NCBI GenBank assembly: GCA_017165825.1
Contig: CM029374.1
Location: forward strand, 7,229,245 to 7,293,244
Direction of reading: 5' to 3'
DNA: 64,000 nucleotides
Origin: Hepsetus odoe
Lineage: Eukaryota > Chordata > Actinopteri > Characiformes > Hepsetidae
Shown: positions 37,662 through 51,422 of the stretch, in pieces
Numbering within the stretch: the stretch's first letter is position 1
How the letters are laid out: each line of letters opens with the position of its first letter
Notes under the pieces: model-generated
Database searches by the model: none
Told to the model about the DNA's origin: nothing
What the model saw: only the letters and a program-made list of their open reading frames with translations
Program-made: the position numbers and the translations under genes

Positions 37662-37830
37662 GTTTGTTATATATATATATATATATTTTTTTTTTTTTTC
37701 ACTTCAACGTTTTGTGCAGATTTTGTGCAGATCCATCACATAAAATAAGATTAAGAAACATTTAAATTACAGATTGGAATGTAATAAAATATGTAAAAAG
37801 CCAAGGGGGTGAATACTTTTGCAAGACACT

Positions 37831-39207
37831 TTATATAGGATTGGAAAAATGGGCTAGCCTTCTATCTGCCTGCATCAATAAGCATTGTTCAGCCACAACC
37901 CTGTTGTTGGTACTCTCTGACCCAGTCTTCTTCACAATCTGACCTTTTTCCCACCACACTTTGACTGATGCCACTGTGGTGAGATGATCATTGTTAATCA
38001 CTTAACCTGTCAGTGGTTTCAATGTCATGGCTTATTGTTATAGATTATTTATCAAATTCCTCATCAATCTTAGCCTTACCACTTCCTTATTTCTATGTTA
38101 CATCTTGTTTCGCGAGAAACAGAGACTTGGCAATCACACATTAAATCTACACCATTTATGGGCTGCTCTTAATCCAGAGAAATGTTCTCTGCTTAATGTA
38201 CAACGCTCCCTAGAGTACATGTACTGTAGGTAACTGAGCATTTACATATCATTTGTGCAGTAACTTGATTTTGTAACAGTGATGTATAAAGTGAATTCTG
38301 CCTTTTTCCAAATGTAGTACACAAACTCAGGGTAATGTTTTTTCAATTGCTCAAGTGTTCCAAACTTAGAATTAATTAATTGTCTTATTGCCTTTTTTCA
38401 TAAGGTCATGAGGGTCTCAAAATCTCTAGAATAACCAATCTAGGCAGCGAGCTGTACCTTGAATATACAGATGTAAAACATTTCAACAAGAACTAATTAC
38501 AGCCATAGGAACACACAGTGAGGGAGCACCTGGGCTTCAGATGGTCTTATGGAAGCTAGGAAATTGTGTTAAAGTCATTAAAATCGGTTCTTTAATTAAG
38601 CTTTAACATTCAACTATAACAAGAAATGTTAGAAAGCAACAAAACAGTTCCAGAAGTAAGATATTGTACACTGAAAGCTCCAAAAAGAAAAGGAAGGGGG
38701 GGAAAAAAAAAAAAAAAAAAAAAAAAAGTGTCATTATGTGTAGCCTCTTGTCACAGTTGCCAAAGGCCAGTGTGAGGTAGAATGAAGAATGGCATGGCAA
38801 TGAGACATGGGTGTAGGGCTGTCACAATTACTCAGTTAAACTAAAATGATAATAAAACAAAAGTATTGACTAAAATACTATATATATACACATTACATTA
38901 CATATTGACACTTAAAATTGAACATTTTCCAACCGCCCTCTTTTGCTGTATTGCTGAAACTGAACCTGAAACACACATCCTTTTCATTGCTTTTTTAAAG
39001 CTCTATAGCTATTTTGATAAAAACGATTTAAAAGGCTTTCTAATTTAGAAGGGCTATTTTGCTGCTGTTCATTAAAGCCCATTTATCTTTGGCCTTTGCT
39101 ACATGGCTCATTTACTAATCTATAAATAATGACAGCCCTACATTGGTGGTTCCTTGAGTGTTTTATTTGCGTGTGCAAGAATATGTTGGGATAGAGGTGT
39201 AGCTTAC
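37831..39207. other. gphn intron end, nothing recognised
   Basis: Poly(A) at 38703-38727. No exon or named repeat. Confidence 0.4.
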
Positions 39208-39345
39208 CTCTGTAGTTGATGATTTCAGTGCCCAGGACAGGGGTCATCTCCAACACAGTGATGAAGGCTTTGTCCATGGAGGTGAGAGGAAAAGGGGACA
39301 TGCGGTGCCTCCGAGCCACCTTGGTGATGTCCACTGCACTGTGAC
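39208..39345 (-). CDS. gphn: gephyrin exon 6 of window (linker to E domain)
   Basis: 138 nt, 45 full codons between split Ser303 and split Asp349. It reads HSAVDITKVARRHRMSPFPL, then TSMDKAFITVLEMTPVLGTE and IINYR. The PFPLTSMDKA stretch is the reported collybistin-binding segment, and Phe330 in DKAFITV is the reported key contact for the glycine receptor beta loop; both are intact. The E domain (MoeA-like) starts here. Acceptor TTTTTCTCAG|GT, donor GAG|GTAAGC. The downstream intron is the longest in the window (about 13.7 kb). Confidence 0.97.
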
Positions 39346-39791
39346 CTGAGAAAAATAATGAAAAAAAAAAAACACACACACACACACACATGCATGCACA
39401 TAAGTAGATTTGACATATTCTGTCAAGTCACATGAAAGTCTGTATGAAAGCATCCTTCATAATCTTTCAAACAGCCAGGAATTTGTGTTTGTTGAGTTGC
39501 ATAAGACCTAAACATGGAGTTCTGCCTATGCCCTCCTGCACACACACTGGGATAAACGCTCCACCACACACCCCAGCCCACTCTCTGCAACACCTACATT
39601 GTACCCAGCACACATCCCTATACATGCTCTAACATACACAACATGTACCAAACCACTCACTCTAACTCATGCCATTGTGCACTCTCAGTAACATGACTTC
39701 TACTTCAAACACTCCACAACACATGCCCTAGCATGCACTCTAATGCACACACTTATCAGCATGGGGGGAAAAAAAAAAAAGAAAAGCTTAC

Positions 39792-39834
39792 TTGCTCTCA
39801 GAATGTTCTCTTTGCTGCCGCACCGCGACTGCAC
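39792..39834 (-). CDS. gphn: gephyrin exon 5 of window (short linker exon)
   Basis: 43 nt: 14 codons plus one base of a split Ser; about residues 289-302. It encodes VQSRCGSKENILRA; mammals have Ser where this has Gly. Acceptor TTTGTAG|GTG, donor CAA|GTAAGC. The next exon supplies GT to complete AGT (Ser303). Too small to be seen as an ORF; identified by phase and peptide. Confidence 0.95.
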
Positions 39835-40161
39835 CTACAAATAAAGGGAGATAAAGAGTGAAAGAGGATGAGGGAGAGAGAGAAAAAGATGAGGACAGAG
39901 GAAGAAGGGAGAGAAAAAAGAGATTGAGTGAGACCCCCAAAGAAATTGTTTGTCCAGGACAGTAGCATTCCACTGACTGGCTTCAGGACAGTCATCTAAA
40001 CATCTACACACAGCAACCAAAAGAAAACAGCTTGAAGGCACACGACTTCAGTTCTACCGCCATTATTATCATTATTACCATGCTGCTGCTATAGAGTTAT
40101 TACTTATGTTAGGGTTCAATACTGTTTCAGAACCAGGGCTGCTACTATCTAATTTAGCAAA

Positions 40162-40200
<39 letters not shown>

Positions 40201-40205
40201 TAATA
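40162..40205. repeat. (AAT)n microsatellite
   Basis: About 13 AAT units. Confidence 0.9.
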
Positions 40206-41223
40206 AACTATTCATGGCCATTCATAGACTACAACATATCAGAAAGAAATAAACTAGGAAGTCTTATTATTTCATTAAAAATGATAAAAATGTGTCAAAA
40301 ACGCTTTTTATTGGGATTTATTGAATTTTAAATTAATTACAAAAAAAAAAGAATTTTTTTTTACTTTGCTTAATTATGAGCAGTTACCACCAGTAGTTAG
40401 CACTTCAGAAGGTAATAATAATAATAACAGCAATATCAACTATGCATTCAAACAGTAACAGTCAAATTGTTAAATTATGAATGTCAAGTACCAATATAAT
40501 GATGTTCCCTTAGGCCAAGGGTCTACAGGTGGGCTGCATTTCTTGCTGAAAGACACTTAGACCTTCAGCAGTGTTTATGGATTATGGCATTCTATCTGGC
40601 TTTACTAATTCTTTCAAGCAAAGAAGCTTTACAACAGGCTCAACACCTGCTGTTAACCTTTGGAACAATGAAACCCTGGCCTACAGGGAGCCACATACAA
40701 GCAAGGGTTCTGGACCCTATTCTACTCACAATCTAAAAACAACAGACTAGCACCGACACAACAACAACTCAACAATCAACATCCAGCATTGAGAAAGTGA
40801 GAAAAGAGGAGGACTAAAAAAGAGAGAACAATGAGGCATAGCTCACATAGAAGAAGCAAAGAGCAAGAGACACTGCATCTAAATGGAAGTATCTTTAAAC
40901 AAAGTCAAACTTAGGCACAAAAGAGAGGAGAAAGACAAATAAATCAATAAATACATGAAAAATAAACTTTGAAACAAAACTGAACATCCACAAGAGGTTC
41001 CGACACACTATATGGCTAATAAAAGAAAAAAAGTGTTAGAGAGAGCAGCTTCTACAGAGAAAAGAGTGAGTGACAGCAGCACAAGAGGAAAAACAAGAGA
41101 AAGAGTAAGCAAGGAGTTTGAGCTCCTGACACAAAGCCAAGTTTGCAGATGGAAGCAGCTCCATATTTTGGTGTATTTTTTTTTGTTGTTTTTGTTTTTA
41201 TTTTTTGGGTGGGGAATAGTTAC
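40206..41223. other. gphn intron, nothing recognised
   Basis: Purine-rich on the plus strand in places (40790-41120). No exon supported. Confidence 0.4.
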
Positions 41224-41286
41224 TCGCGAGTCGTAGGTCCTATGGCTCCTGCGATCGGCTCTGAGCCCCTCCAGCCTAGAGTGGAG
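41224..41286 (-). CDS. gphn: weaker candidate gephyrin linker cassette exon, 63 nt
   Basis: 63 nt, 21 codons, phase 0-0, third optional-looking exon in the 53423-39835 intron. It reads LHSRLEGLRADRRSHRTYDS and ends R. Donor CGA|GTAACT is weak to moderate; acceptor ACCAAAG|CTC follows a T-rich tract. A shorter form from 41268 (45 nt, 15 codons, starting GLRADRRSH) is also in frame. The segment has several CpGs (GCGATCG, CTCGCGAG) inside very AT-rich sequence, hinting at constraint. An open frame this short can arise by chance, so this is only a candidate. Confidence 0.4.
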
Positions 41287-42724
41287 CTTTGGTAATGGAC
41301 AGAAACAAAAAGGGGGTTTACAACAGACAGAGCAAAGAAGAGACTTGGAAAAAATAAAAATGAAAAAAGAGAAAAAAGCAAGAAGTTTAATGCATTTAGA
41401 CTCAGCACTTGCTAATTTATACAAGACAAGGTTGGTTGATGATAGAAAGAGAGACAGGGCGGAGGCTGCAACCAAAAAAGGAAACGGGGGTCTGGTTTTA
41501 GGACAGGGCACAGGTGACAGATGCAATCATGTATTGGTGGTGCCGGCCAGCAAAGAAATATGAATAAGCGAGAAGTGAAAGCAAAGGAACGGTGTGATGT
41601 AACTCAACATGGCAAGCAGGTCCACAGAGCCTACTGTATTGTTCCCATGTGTGGAAATGTACTTAGAGCTAACTGGCTGAAAAGGAATATGAAGCCTGAT
41701 AAATGTTATTTTTTTGTGAATTTGTTTCTAAGGTGCCAAGGAGTCAAATGGCCACCACAGCAGAACTGATACTTTCTGATGGCATGTTAATGCTTTTGGA
41801 GTTGGGCCAGATTTGAGAGTTTCATAGACACGGATGGAGGGACGGACAAACGGACTGACAGATGGATGGACGGATGGAACGAATACTGTGAGATCAATCA
41901 AAACATGCTTTTACAGATTCCTTATGTTTCTCTTTATAAATTCAATATATAAAATCATCATAATGGAGTGGAACATTTTTATTGGATAATTTCTGTATAA
42001 TGGGTTATTGTAAGCTTTGCAATACAAAAACACTTTTGGTTCCATGGTTTTGATTGAATTATGCTTTAAAATAATAATTATTTGAAGGAAATCCCTTCTG
42101 TGGCATCACATTGATTTCTAGTAATTAAAATTTGATATTCTCAGCTCCTTTTGTCATATGAGAGGTTGATACAATCCCAAGTGAAACCTTCTACAGACCT
42201 TTACTGCAATACACACAATACAACCAACAACTCTAAAACAATTAACTAGTGTTATTGGGCACTTATTTCAAGATTCATATACATCACTTCATATTTCTTC
42301 TGAATGATGCAGTAGAAAACAAAGACTATGCTACAATGGAAAAGTGTGGTATATTACTGTTCTGAAATTAATTCATACCTTAAATTGGCACAAACAGCTT
42401 GACTAGGGAATTTCCCATAAAAATAGATGACTTCATCGAAAATGTTTTGAAATATGGATAGATCAGCCATATTATAGCCACCCACATTATAATAGGTGTG
42501 TCTTTATTCAGGGGAGGAATCCTTGGAAGATTAGACCGTCCCACTTCAAAGATTCCTCCAAATGCGCTGGAGAAATGCAGTCTTCATTTCCATGGAAACA
42601 GAAGATCCAACAGGTTCTACTCAGCCTACCATACCCAAGATTCACTGCATTTCTTTATCAGTTAAAATAAATAAATAAATATTACTCCAATCGGTCTCAT
42701 TTTCAGTTAAGTAGGAGTTAGTAG
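41287..42724. other. gphn intron, no exon called
   Basis: The 42490-42630 part is less AT-rich and could be conserved non-coding DNA, but there is nothing diagnostic. Confidence 0.35.
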
Positions 42725-42928
42725 CTTACATTTGCGGCATTTAGCAGATGCTGTTATCCAGAACGACTTCCATGTCCTGATTACAGGGACAGTCCCCCTG
42801 GAGCAATTCAGGGTTAAGGGTCTTGCTCAGGGACCCAGGGGTGGTAGTGCCAGAGGTGGGATTCAAACCTGGGACTTCTTGAGCCATAGGTCAATAGGCA
42901 AGTATCCTACCACTAGACCACCACCAAT
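42725..42928 (-). mobile_element. SINE family S2, near full length
   Basis: Minus orientation, very like the copy at 14505. Tail (CTGGATAACAGCATCTGC on the minus strand), GGGTCCCTGAGCAAGACCCT body and a tRNA-like head with a box-B-like GGTTTGAATCCCACC. Confidence 0.85.
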
Positions 42929-43287
42929 CCCATCAATAGTAGCTAGTTTGTCATGGCACTATTTACAGCTGTCAAGGTTTGTAGGCAACTGAAACAGTGC
43001 TTCGTGACACAGTTTGTCCTTTACACTCTCTATAGGCCATACCTACACATCCCACATCCTCGAAGGATGAAGCCCCTGAACTGGGACACAGCTATTGTCT
43101 ATGTCCCCCTTGTGCCCCCAAATCAGCTCTGACTTTTTAAGCCCTGTACTCCAGAAGACCTCTAACGGTGTGCTGTGATATGTAGCACTTGCCTATTTTA
43201 ACTGTTTCCAACACATCAACTTCAAGAACAGATTGTTCACTAAATGCTAGGTCACTAAATGTAAACTAAGTTTGTATGTAAACTAAG

Positions 43288-43498
43288 GGCTGGCGGTGGT
43301 CCAGTGGTAGGATGCTTGCCTATGGACCTGTGGCTCAAGAGGTCCCAGGTTTGAATCCCACCTCTGGCACTACCACCATTGGGTCCCTGAGCAAGACCCT
43401 TAACCCTCAGTTGCTCCAGGGGGACTGTCCCTGTAATTAGGACATGGAAGTCGCTCTGGATAAGAGCGTCTGCTAAATGCCGTAAATGTAAATGTAAG
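43288..43498 (+). mobile_element. SINE family S2, best full-length copy
   Basis: Head with box A TGGTCCAGTGGTAGGATG and box B GGTTTGAATCCC, central GGGTCCCTGAGCAAGACCCT and CCAGGGGGACTGTCCCTG, tail GCTCTGGATAAGAGCGTCTG with GTAAAT repeats. The head-plus-tail structure marks a tRNA-derived SINE whose tail resembles fish V-SINEs. Confidence 0.88.
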
Positions 43499-43936
43499 TT
43501 TTCCCCACATGACAGGTGTCATTGTAACTATATAACCAGTTGCCAAATATATACCCCCACTTGACGGGTGTCATTTAATTAAAAGATCAATTATATGCAC
43601 TTAACCTGTGGTTTTATTTGCAAGCTGATCTGTGTATGTTATATTTTTGTATAATTCTGACTTAATTAAATACATTACAGTGGGTTTTATTATAAATTTC
43701 TGTTGTATGGAGCATATGTTTACAAAAACGAAAAAAAAAAAAGAAAAAAAGAAAAAGACACGAGGCATGGAAACTTTAACGGATGACTGCACTTGTATGT
43801 AAGCACTTACAGTGTCTGCTTCAGTCAGAGGCCAATTCTTTCCCTCATTATTCCCAGGAAATGTTAGAGTGTGATGAATTGGTGGAAGTAATGAACAGAC
43901 CAGTATGCAATCTTATTTACATTTTAAACCAAAGAA

Positions 43937-43939
<3 letters not shown>

Positions 43940-43968
<29 letters not shown>
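43940..43968. repeat. (CA)n microsatellite
   Basis: About 14 CA units. Confidence 0.9.
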
Positions 43969-43971
<3 letters not shown>

Positions 43972-44360
43972 TTTATGTATATATGCCAATGGACTGATTA
44001 GTCAGAATGCACTTAAATAAGAGAAATGAAGGTGGAATAATGAGTGAAGACTAATGAAGAGTGAATTATTCAGTGCCAGGTCAAAAAAAAAAATTAACCC
44101 CTCTCTATGATTAACCAGACTGGGGTGATTGATCGGAAAGTATGGGATTTGCTTGGCTCATAGACACATCGAGAAATGTACACTAATATTTAAGAGCATA
44201 ACATTATTGAGAGCTGAAACTATTTATTATTAGCAGTCAGCTGGGTACCAGACATCCAGCAATAAGCTGCGGGCCATTTGTGGACTTTTTGTGTGTGTCT
44301 CTGCATGGATCAGTGCATGTGTTTGTGTGTAGGTCTTTATGCAGAATTAAAGCTGTTTAC

Positions 44361-44435
44361 CTGGTCCAAGGTAGAGTACCTTGACTTGAGCGTGATGACC
44401 TCATCCAAGTGGGCCCTGAACTCTCTCCGTGAGGC
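44361..44435 (-). CDS. gphn: candidate gephyrin linker cassette exon, 75 nt
   Basis: 75 nt, 25 codons, phase 0-0, in the same intron as the C4-type exon. It starts ASRREFRAHLDEVITLKS and ends RYSTLDQ. Acceptor GGCTTTCTCCAG|GCC and donor CAG|GTAAAC are both strong. Coding-like composition and an open frame in AT-rich, repeat-rich surroundings suggest selection. A nearer donor (CAAG|GTACTC) would give 56 nt and break the frame. Mammals are reported to have several C4 sub-variants in this intron; I could not match this peptide to a named one. No transcript evidence is available here. Confidence 0.65.
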
Positions 44436-44584
44436 CTGGAGAAAGCCACAGGACAGTAACTCACTTCATCCACACACATACACACACCCATACGTTCCTG
44501 ATAATGAAATTAACTGATTGCTTCTCCCAATCATCAGCACTTTTTTTTACTCAGATACACAAAATGTTGACAGTGAAACAAACA

Positions 44585-44596
44585 CATACAGACACA

Positions 44597-44641
<45 letters not shown>
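44585..44641. repeat. (CA)n microsatellite
   Basis: About 25 CA/AC units with a GACA-rich left flank. Confidence 0.92.
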
Positions 44642-44645
<4 letters not shown>

Positions 44646-44885
44646 TCTGCTAAGACAGACATGAAAAATGAGCAGGGTAGAAGATAGAAGGTGATGACTC
44701 CAGCAGATACCGAAACAATTTCACAGAAATTGTCAGAAAATGTAGCTGGGTAGCAATAAACAGCAAAGAATATGATATGCTGGAAATATTATGCTGATTT
44801 CTGCTTAGGCCTTCAGCTTGGTGATCGATGACAGCAAAGAAACAGAACTTTTGTGAGTATGAACATACATACTTCCACACACACT

Positions 44886-44938
44886 CATATATATATATAT
44901 ATATATATATATGAGTGTGTGTGTGTGTGTGTGTGTGT
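44886..44938. repeat. (TA)n(GT)n microsatellite
   Basis: TA run followed by GT run. Confidence 0.9.
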
Positions 44939-45500
44939 TACAAATTCTTTGTTTACCTTTAACCTATTATTATGCACATATCAGGGATGCACTGAAATTC
45001 AAGACACTCAAAAATTACACTGCCAAATATACTGACTAAAAACTGTTACAAATGCAAGATTTTACAAATCACTTTAACTGCAATGGAAACCAAAAATGAC
45101 AGAGTTTGTCTCTTGTGTGAGCTGATCCCCTTAGATGAGCTCAGACTATATGAATGACAGTCGAGTTAATTTAGTGCATCACTAACAGGTCTACACAACA
45201 ATCACACAGTTATACAGTTTACAACAATACTTATGAACAGGGATATAAAAAACTCAGTCCTATAGTGATGTGTGTGTATGCTCTGTGTGTATTTTATTTG
45301 TGTGTGTGCTGAGGCATCATGGAGAAGGGAGCGGTAGCGGGACTGAGATGGAACATGCTTAAGCAGGTGGTAATGAAAGTTGCCCCTATACTCTGATCTG
45401 AGACCAGTTTTGGCTATAATAAACACATCAGGGGCCACAGAGGGAGAACTGATCCTAGAAAAGCATAAATGGGCAACTTCCACCTGGAGCACTGGAGTAC

Positions 45501-45542
45501 CTCGGTGACACTATAGGTGGATGAGCAGGAAGTGAGCCGCGC
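45501..45542 (-). CDS. gphn: gephyrin C4-type cassette exon, alternatively spliced
   Basis: 42 nt, 14 codons, phase 0-0, in the intron between exon 4 (ending PTPK) and exon 5 (starting VQSRC). It encodes ARLTSCSSTYSVTE. From memory the mammalian C4 cassette at this junction is ARLPSCSSTYSVSE, so 12 of 14 residues agree. The acceptor is strong (a long pyrimidine tract ending CCCCAG), the donor is GAG|GTACTC. Too short to stand out as an ORF; found by splice signals, phase and peptide. Inclusion would lengthen the linker just before the E domain. Confidence 0.88.
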
Positions 45543-46478
45543 CTGGGGCAGTTAGAGAGGGAAAGAGACAGAAAGAAAGGGGGAAAAGAGAATAGGGTTA
45601 ACACAGGTGGGGGTCAGGTACACAAGCAGTGGAAGGCTGGAGCTTGCAGCAGCTACCATGGACGTGCAACAACCATAGGTTTAAGGTAACGACATTGTTA
45701 AAACAGGACACCAGAACACTTGCTTTGCACTCTAACTCTATACTATTTAGCTTTAAACAGGACAAACATGTACTGATGGAAATACTTTCATAGCTGTGAT
45801 TTAGGGCTTGGCCAATATATTAGATGTCTGATAAAATAGATCAATATTGAGGCCCAATAGGAATGTTCAATGTTTCTGAACAAAAAAAAATTAGGACTGG
45901 GTCGTGAAATTACATTATTTGGAGCAACAGAGCACCATCCAACACATCTGAGCCATTCTAGGAAAGTAGAGACTGTTATTGCAGCCAATGACGGATCAAC
46001 ACTCTTTCTTCTCAGTACAAACACTGAACAACACTTGTCTGCACACAGTCACATGCAAAAGTCCACCAACCTTAGGCAAAGTGCATGCTTGTGATAACTA
46101 TGTTAATTTAACACTTCTGAAATAAATAACAGATAAAATATGAATTTAGTGATTAGTTTGATCATGTGTAAGACTAATATGCAGAGAAGATGAGCTACAC
46201 GACCAGTTTTGGAAGCCTTTAGTATAAGTGGCACTGGCACACACACACACACACACGTTCAAGTGTGTATCATAAGCCTTGGATTTATTTGCCTTTAAGA
46301 CTCAAAAGGCATATCATCAGGGCCAGCATCCATCTTTCATATTTAAAGTAATTTATGGTTTCCCCATGAGGTCCACTTCTGCTGTGTGTGGAGTTAATAT
46401 GCTGAAAATAATGGAGGGCATTGAACTGTGCATTCTGAAAGTGCTAATGTTATTTCCTTCATTTTAAATAAAAAAAAG

Positions 46479-46552
<74 letters not shown>

Positions 46553-47329
46553 TTCATAAAATGGGCCCTGTAAAAGAATACTCTGCCCATGTCCATGCAC
46601 AGTGTTCTTATAAATGTTCATTCAACTAACTGAATGAGAAGTGATAGGCACCAGCAGGCATGGCTGGACCTGCATAATAGTAAGTGATCTTCAAACGCTT
46701 GTTTTTTTTTTCTTTTTCTTTAGAACTGAGGAGATACTCTCTTCCCTTGTACTTTATCTCACTCTTGTTCTCTTTTGCCCTTCAATATGTAAACTAAAAG
46801 CAGAGACTGGCTCCAATTTCAGCTACATACATACTACAAATCTGGGTTCAAACTACCATAGCTCCATTCTTTTATTAGTGTCAGAACAATACACACACCC
46901 TTTGATTTCTAAGGAAAGATTTTCTAATCTCGAGGTCTGTGATTTGTCTCATGTAAGCACACATTTACTTCTTATAAAGTAATATTATCTGCAAATGCTG
47001 TCTCATAGAAATAGCATTAAATCAAAAGAAAATTGTAAACTTCTGTCATTTTATAGTTGTATTAATTTTTATTAGTTTAATAGTTTTATTTTTGTCATTG
47101 GTGATTATAGTGGAAGAAAAATGTTTCTGGACAATAAGCTGTTCATTTATATGTATATTTCCATATATAAAAGTTATCTAATTGATTGGGGTAAAGGTTG
47201 CAAATAAATGTGACTTTCTGAGCTCCTATGGTTTGAATATACACTTTGCTGGCTCTCTGAAAACTCCTCCTGTATTGGAATATGGCAGGTGATGCACCCC
47301 ATGCAACGGCAGCATTGAGCACCTGGTTT
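45543..47329. other. gphn intron, no exon called
   Basis: (TA)n at 46483-46548. No further cassette with convincing splice sites. Confidence 0.4.
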
Positions 47330-47432
47330 ACAGTGCCCAATGAAGAGTGATGGGGGACGGTACCTTGCTCAAGAGTACCTCAGGGCAACCTACTGGTCTG
47401 GGATTCGAACCACTAGCCACTGCTGCTCTTAA
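47330..47432 (-). mobile_element. SINE family S1 head fragment
   Basis: On the plus strand GACGGTACCTTGCTCAAGAG, then GGGCAACCTACTGGTCTGGG; on the minus strand this is the S1 head and GAGCAAGG body. Confidence 0.6.
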
Positions 47433-48295
47433 ACAAACACACACAAACATATACACAAACATACACACACACACTCCCTGCGTGGTTCTTTGAAGCCATT
47501 TTAGTTCAGTACTGTCTGGTCACTGAGTGGTCAGTGATGAACAGTGTACATAGCACTTACTATTATGAAACGCAGTGTAGACTGTCTGGCCCTACATGAT
47601 GGGCTCTCATGCACACACATGCACACACAGAACTGCTTACTAAATTACTGATCCCTCTCTCATATGCTGCCTCACACACTACTACACACAATTTCAAACA
47701 CACAGTCACACACTTTGACATATGAACACACAAACACACACAGTCCGACACAGAGTCTCAAACATTATCTAAAAATGCCTTGGAATGAGGTGATGATAGA
47801 ATGGCTGCATTCTGTGATTTTATTAAAATAAAATAAAATAAATTATTTAAATGAAATGCAATCACTAATTTAACAAAATCCAAATTTCTGCACTTCGGAG
47901 AATATTTTGGACATGTAAACCTACTTATTGTAAAATGGTCAAAATCCATTAGATATACTTATTAATTACTTAGCATAATATCACACATACACAAAGCTGG
48001 GCACTGCTAGCTATCCTGAGCTTCTACTCCACTCTTAACTCCAGCAGAAGACAGGCATGTTAAACAGAGTGCCACACATTTATACTTGAACACAAATAAT
48101 AAAGGTTAGCACAAAATGGGCATTAAAATCTCAGAAATTATGTATGGGCCAGCAGAACAAAACAAGACAAGCAAGTGCTTACCATGCTTTACCCCGATAA
48201 AGAGAGAAGAGACGACTGTCACCCACACACTAACAGGCACAAACACACGAACATTACGTGGGAGAGAGAGGGGAGTAAGATGGAGAGAATCACGA

Positions 48296-48318
48296 GAGAA
48301 AAAAAAAAAGAGAGAGAG

Positions 48319-48367
<49 letters not shown>

Positions 48368-48540
48368 GGTTCAGAAAGAGTGAGAAAAAGCAAAGAAGAA
48401 TAAGTAGAAGAGAAGAAAATGGCAGAAAGAAAAGAAAGAAGAAAACAAGAAACAGGAGAGATAAACCTGAGGAGAGAGAGAGTGAGAGGCAAGCAAGAGA
48501 GAGAGAGAGAGAGAGAGAAGGAGAGTAGGAGGGGAAAGAA
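48296..48540. repeat. long purine-rich (GA)n tract
   Basis: The plus strand is almost all A and G for about 245 bp, with pure (GA)n at 48322-48362 and again at about 48499-48518. Mirror-symmetric purine runs of this kind can adopt triplex structures. Confidence 0.9.
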
Positions 48541-50965
<2,425 letters not shown>

Positions 50966-51378
50966 AGTACTGCAGTAAAAGTTTTAGGCAGGTGTGGGGA
51001 AAATGTTAAAATAAGAATGCTTTCATTTATATCAAATATAATGATGATTGTTTATTTTTATCAATTTACAAAATGCAAGTGAGTTTAACAAAAGAAAATC
51101 TAATCAATCAATATTTGCAGTTGACATTTCCTTTGCCTTCAAACCAGCATCAATTCTTATAGGCACATTCATAATAAAGCAACACTCTACATTTCTGAAG
51201 TGTTTTGAAGCTACTAATGATCATCAATGTCGCACGAGGTTGGTTGAAACACATGTTTGGAACAACCTACCAGCCTGAGTTCTTCAAAAACAAAGTGTTC
51301 CTGTGAAGAATTGATGCTTGCTTTTTGAAGGCAAAGGGTGGTCACACCAAATATTGATTTGATGATTTCTTTTTTCCA
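50966..51378. mobile_element. Tc1 family A, deleted remnant (copy A4)
   Basis: Left end AGTAAAAGTTTTAGGCAGGT and internal pieces (CCAGCATCAATTCTTAT, GGTGGTCACACCAAATAT) match the non-coding flanks of A1. Strongly diverged; the right terminus is lost in a CA repeat. Confidence 0.75.
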
Positions 51379-51382
51379 TGTG

Positions 51383-51420
<38 letters not shown>

Positions 51421-51422
<2 letters not shown>

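Larger units (their letters stand above)
34415..37830 (-). mobile_element. Tc1-like transposon family B, full length but interrupted (copy B2)
   Basis: Left end CAGTGCCTTGCAAAAGTATT at 34415; right end with GAATACTTTTGCAAGACAC at about 37830. The minus-strand transposase is broken: 35582-35355 (HTH and linker) and 35202-34882 with FQKDNDPKQTAKATLEW and WPSQSPDLNPIENLWSDM (second and third catalytic acids visible). Two later insertions split it: a retroelement tail at about 34669-34848 and a Tc1 family A copy at about 36181-37661. Removing these brings B-family sequence back together. Confidence 0.85.

Noticed and set aside
41008..41526. 172-residue minus-strand frame
   Set aside because: Mostly low-complexity Ser/Leu/Phe from purine-rich plus-strand DNA; only the small piece at 41224-41286 is retained as an exon candidate.
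43288..43370. tRNA-like box A and box B
   Set aside because: It is the head of an S2 SINE; the same head recurs at 14640 and 42850 with the SINE body and tail, so it is not a tRNA gene.
43819..43845. 27-nt microexon candidate (NWPLTEADT) before GTAAGTGC
   Set aside because: The donor is perfect but the acceptor lacks a pyrimidine tract, and nothing supports the peptide.
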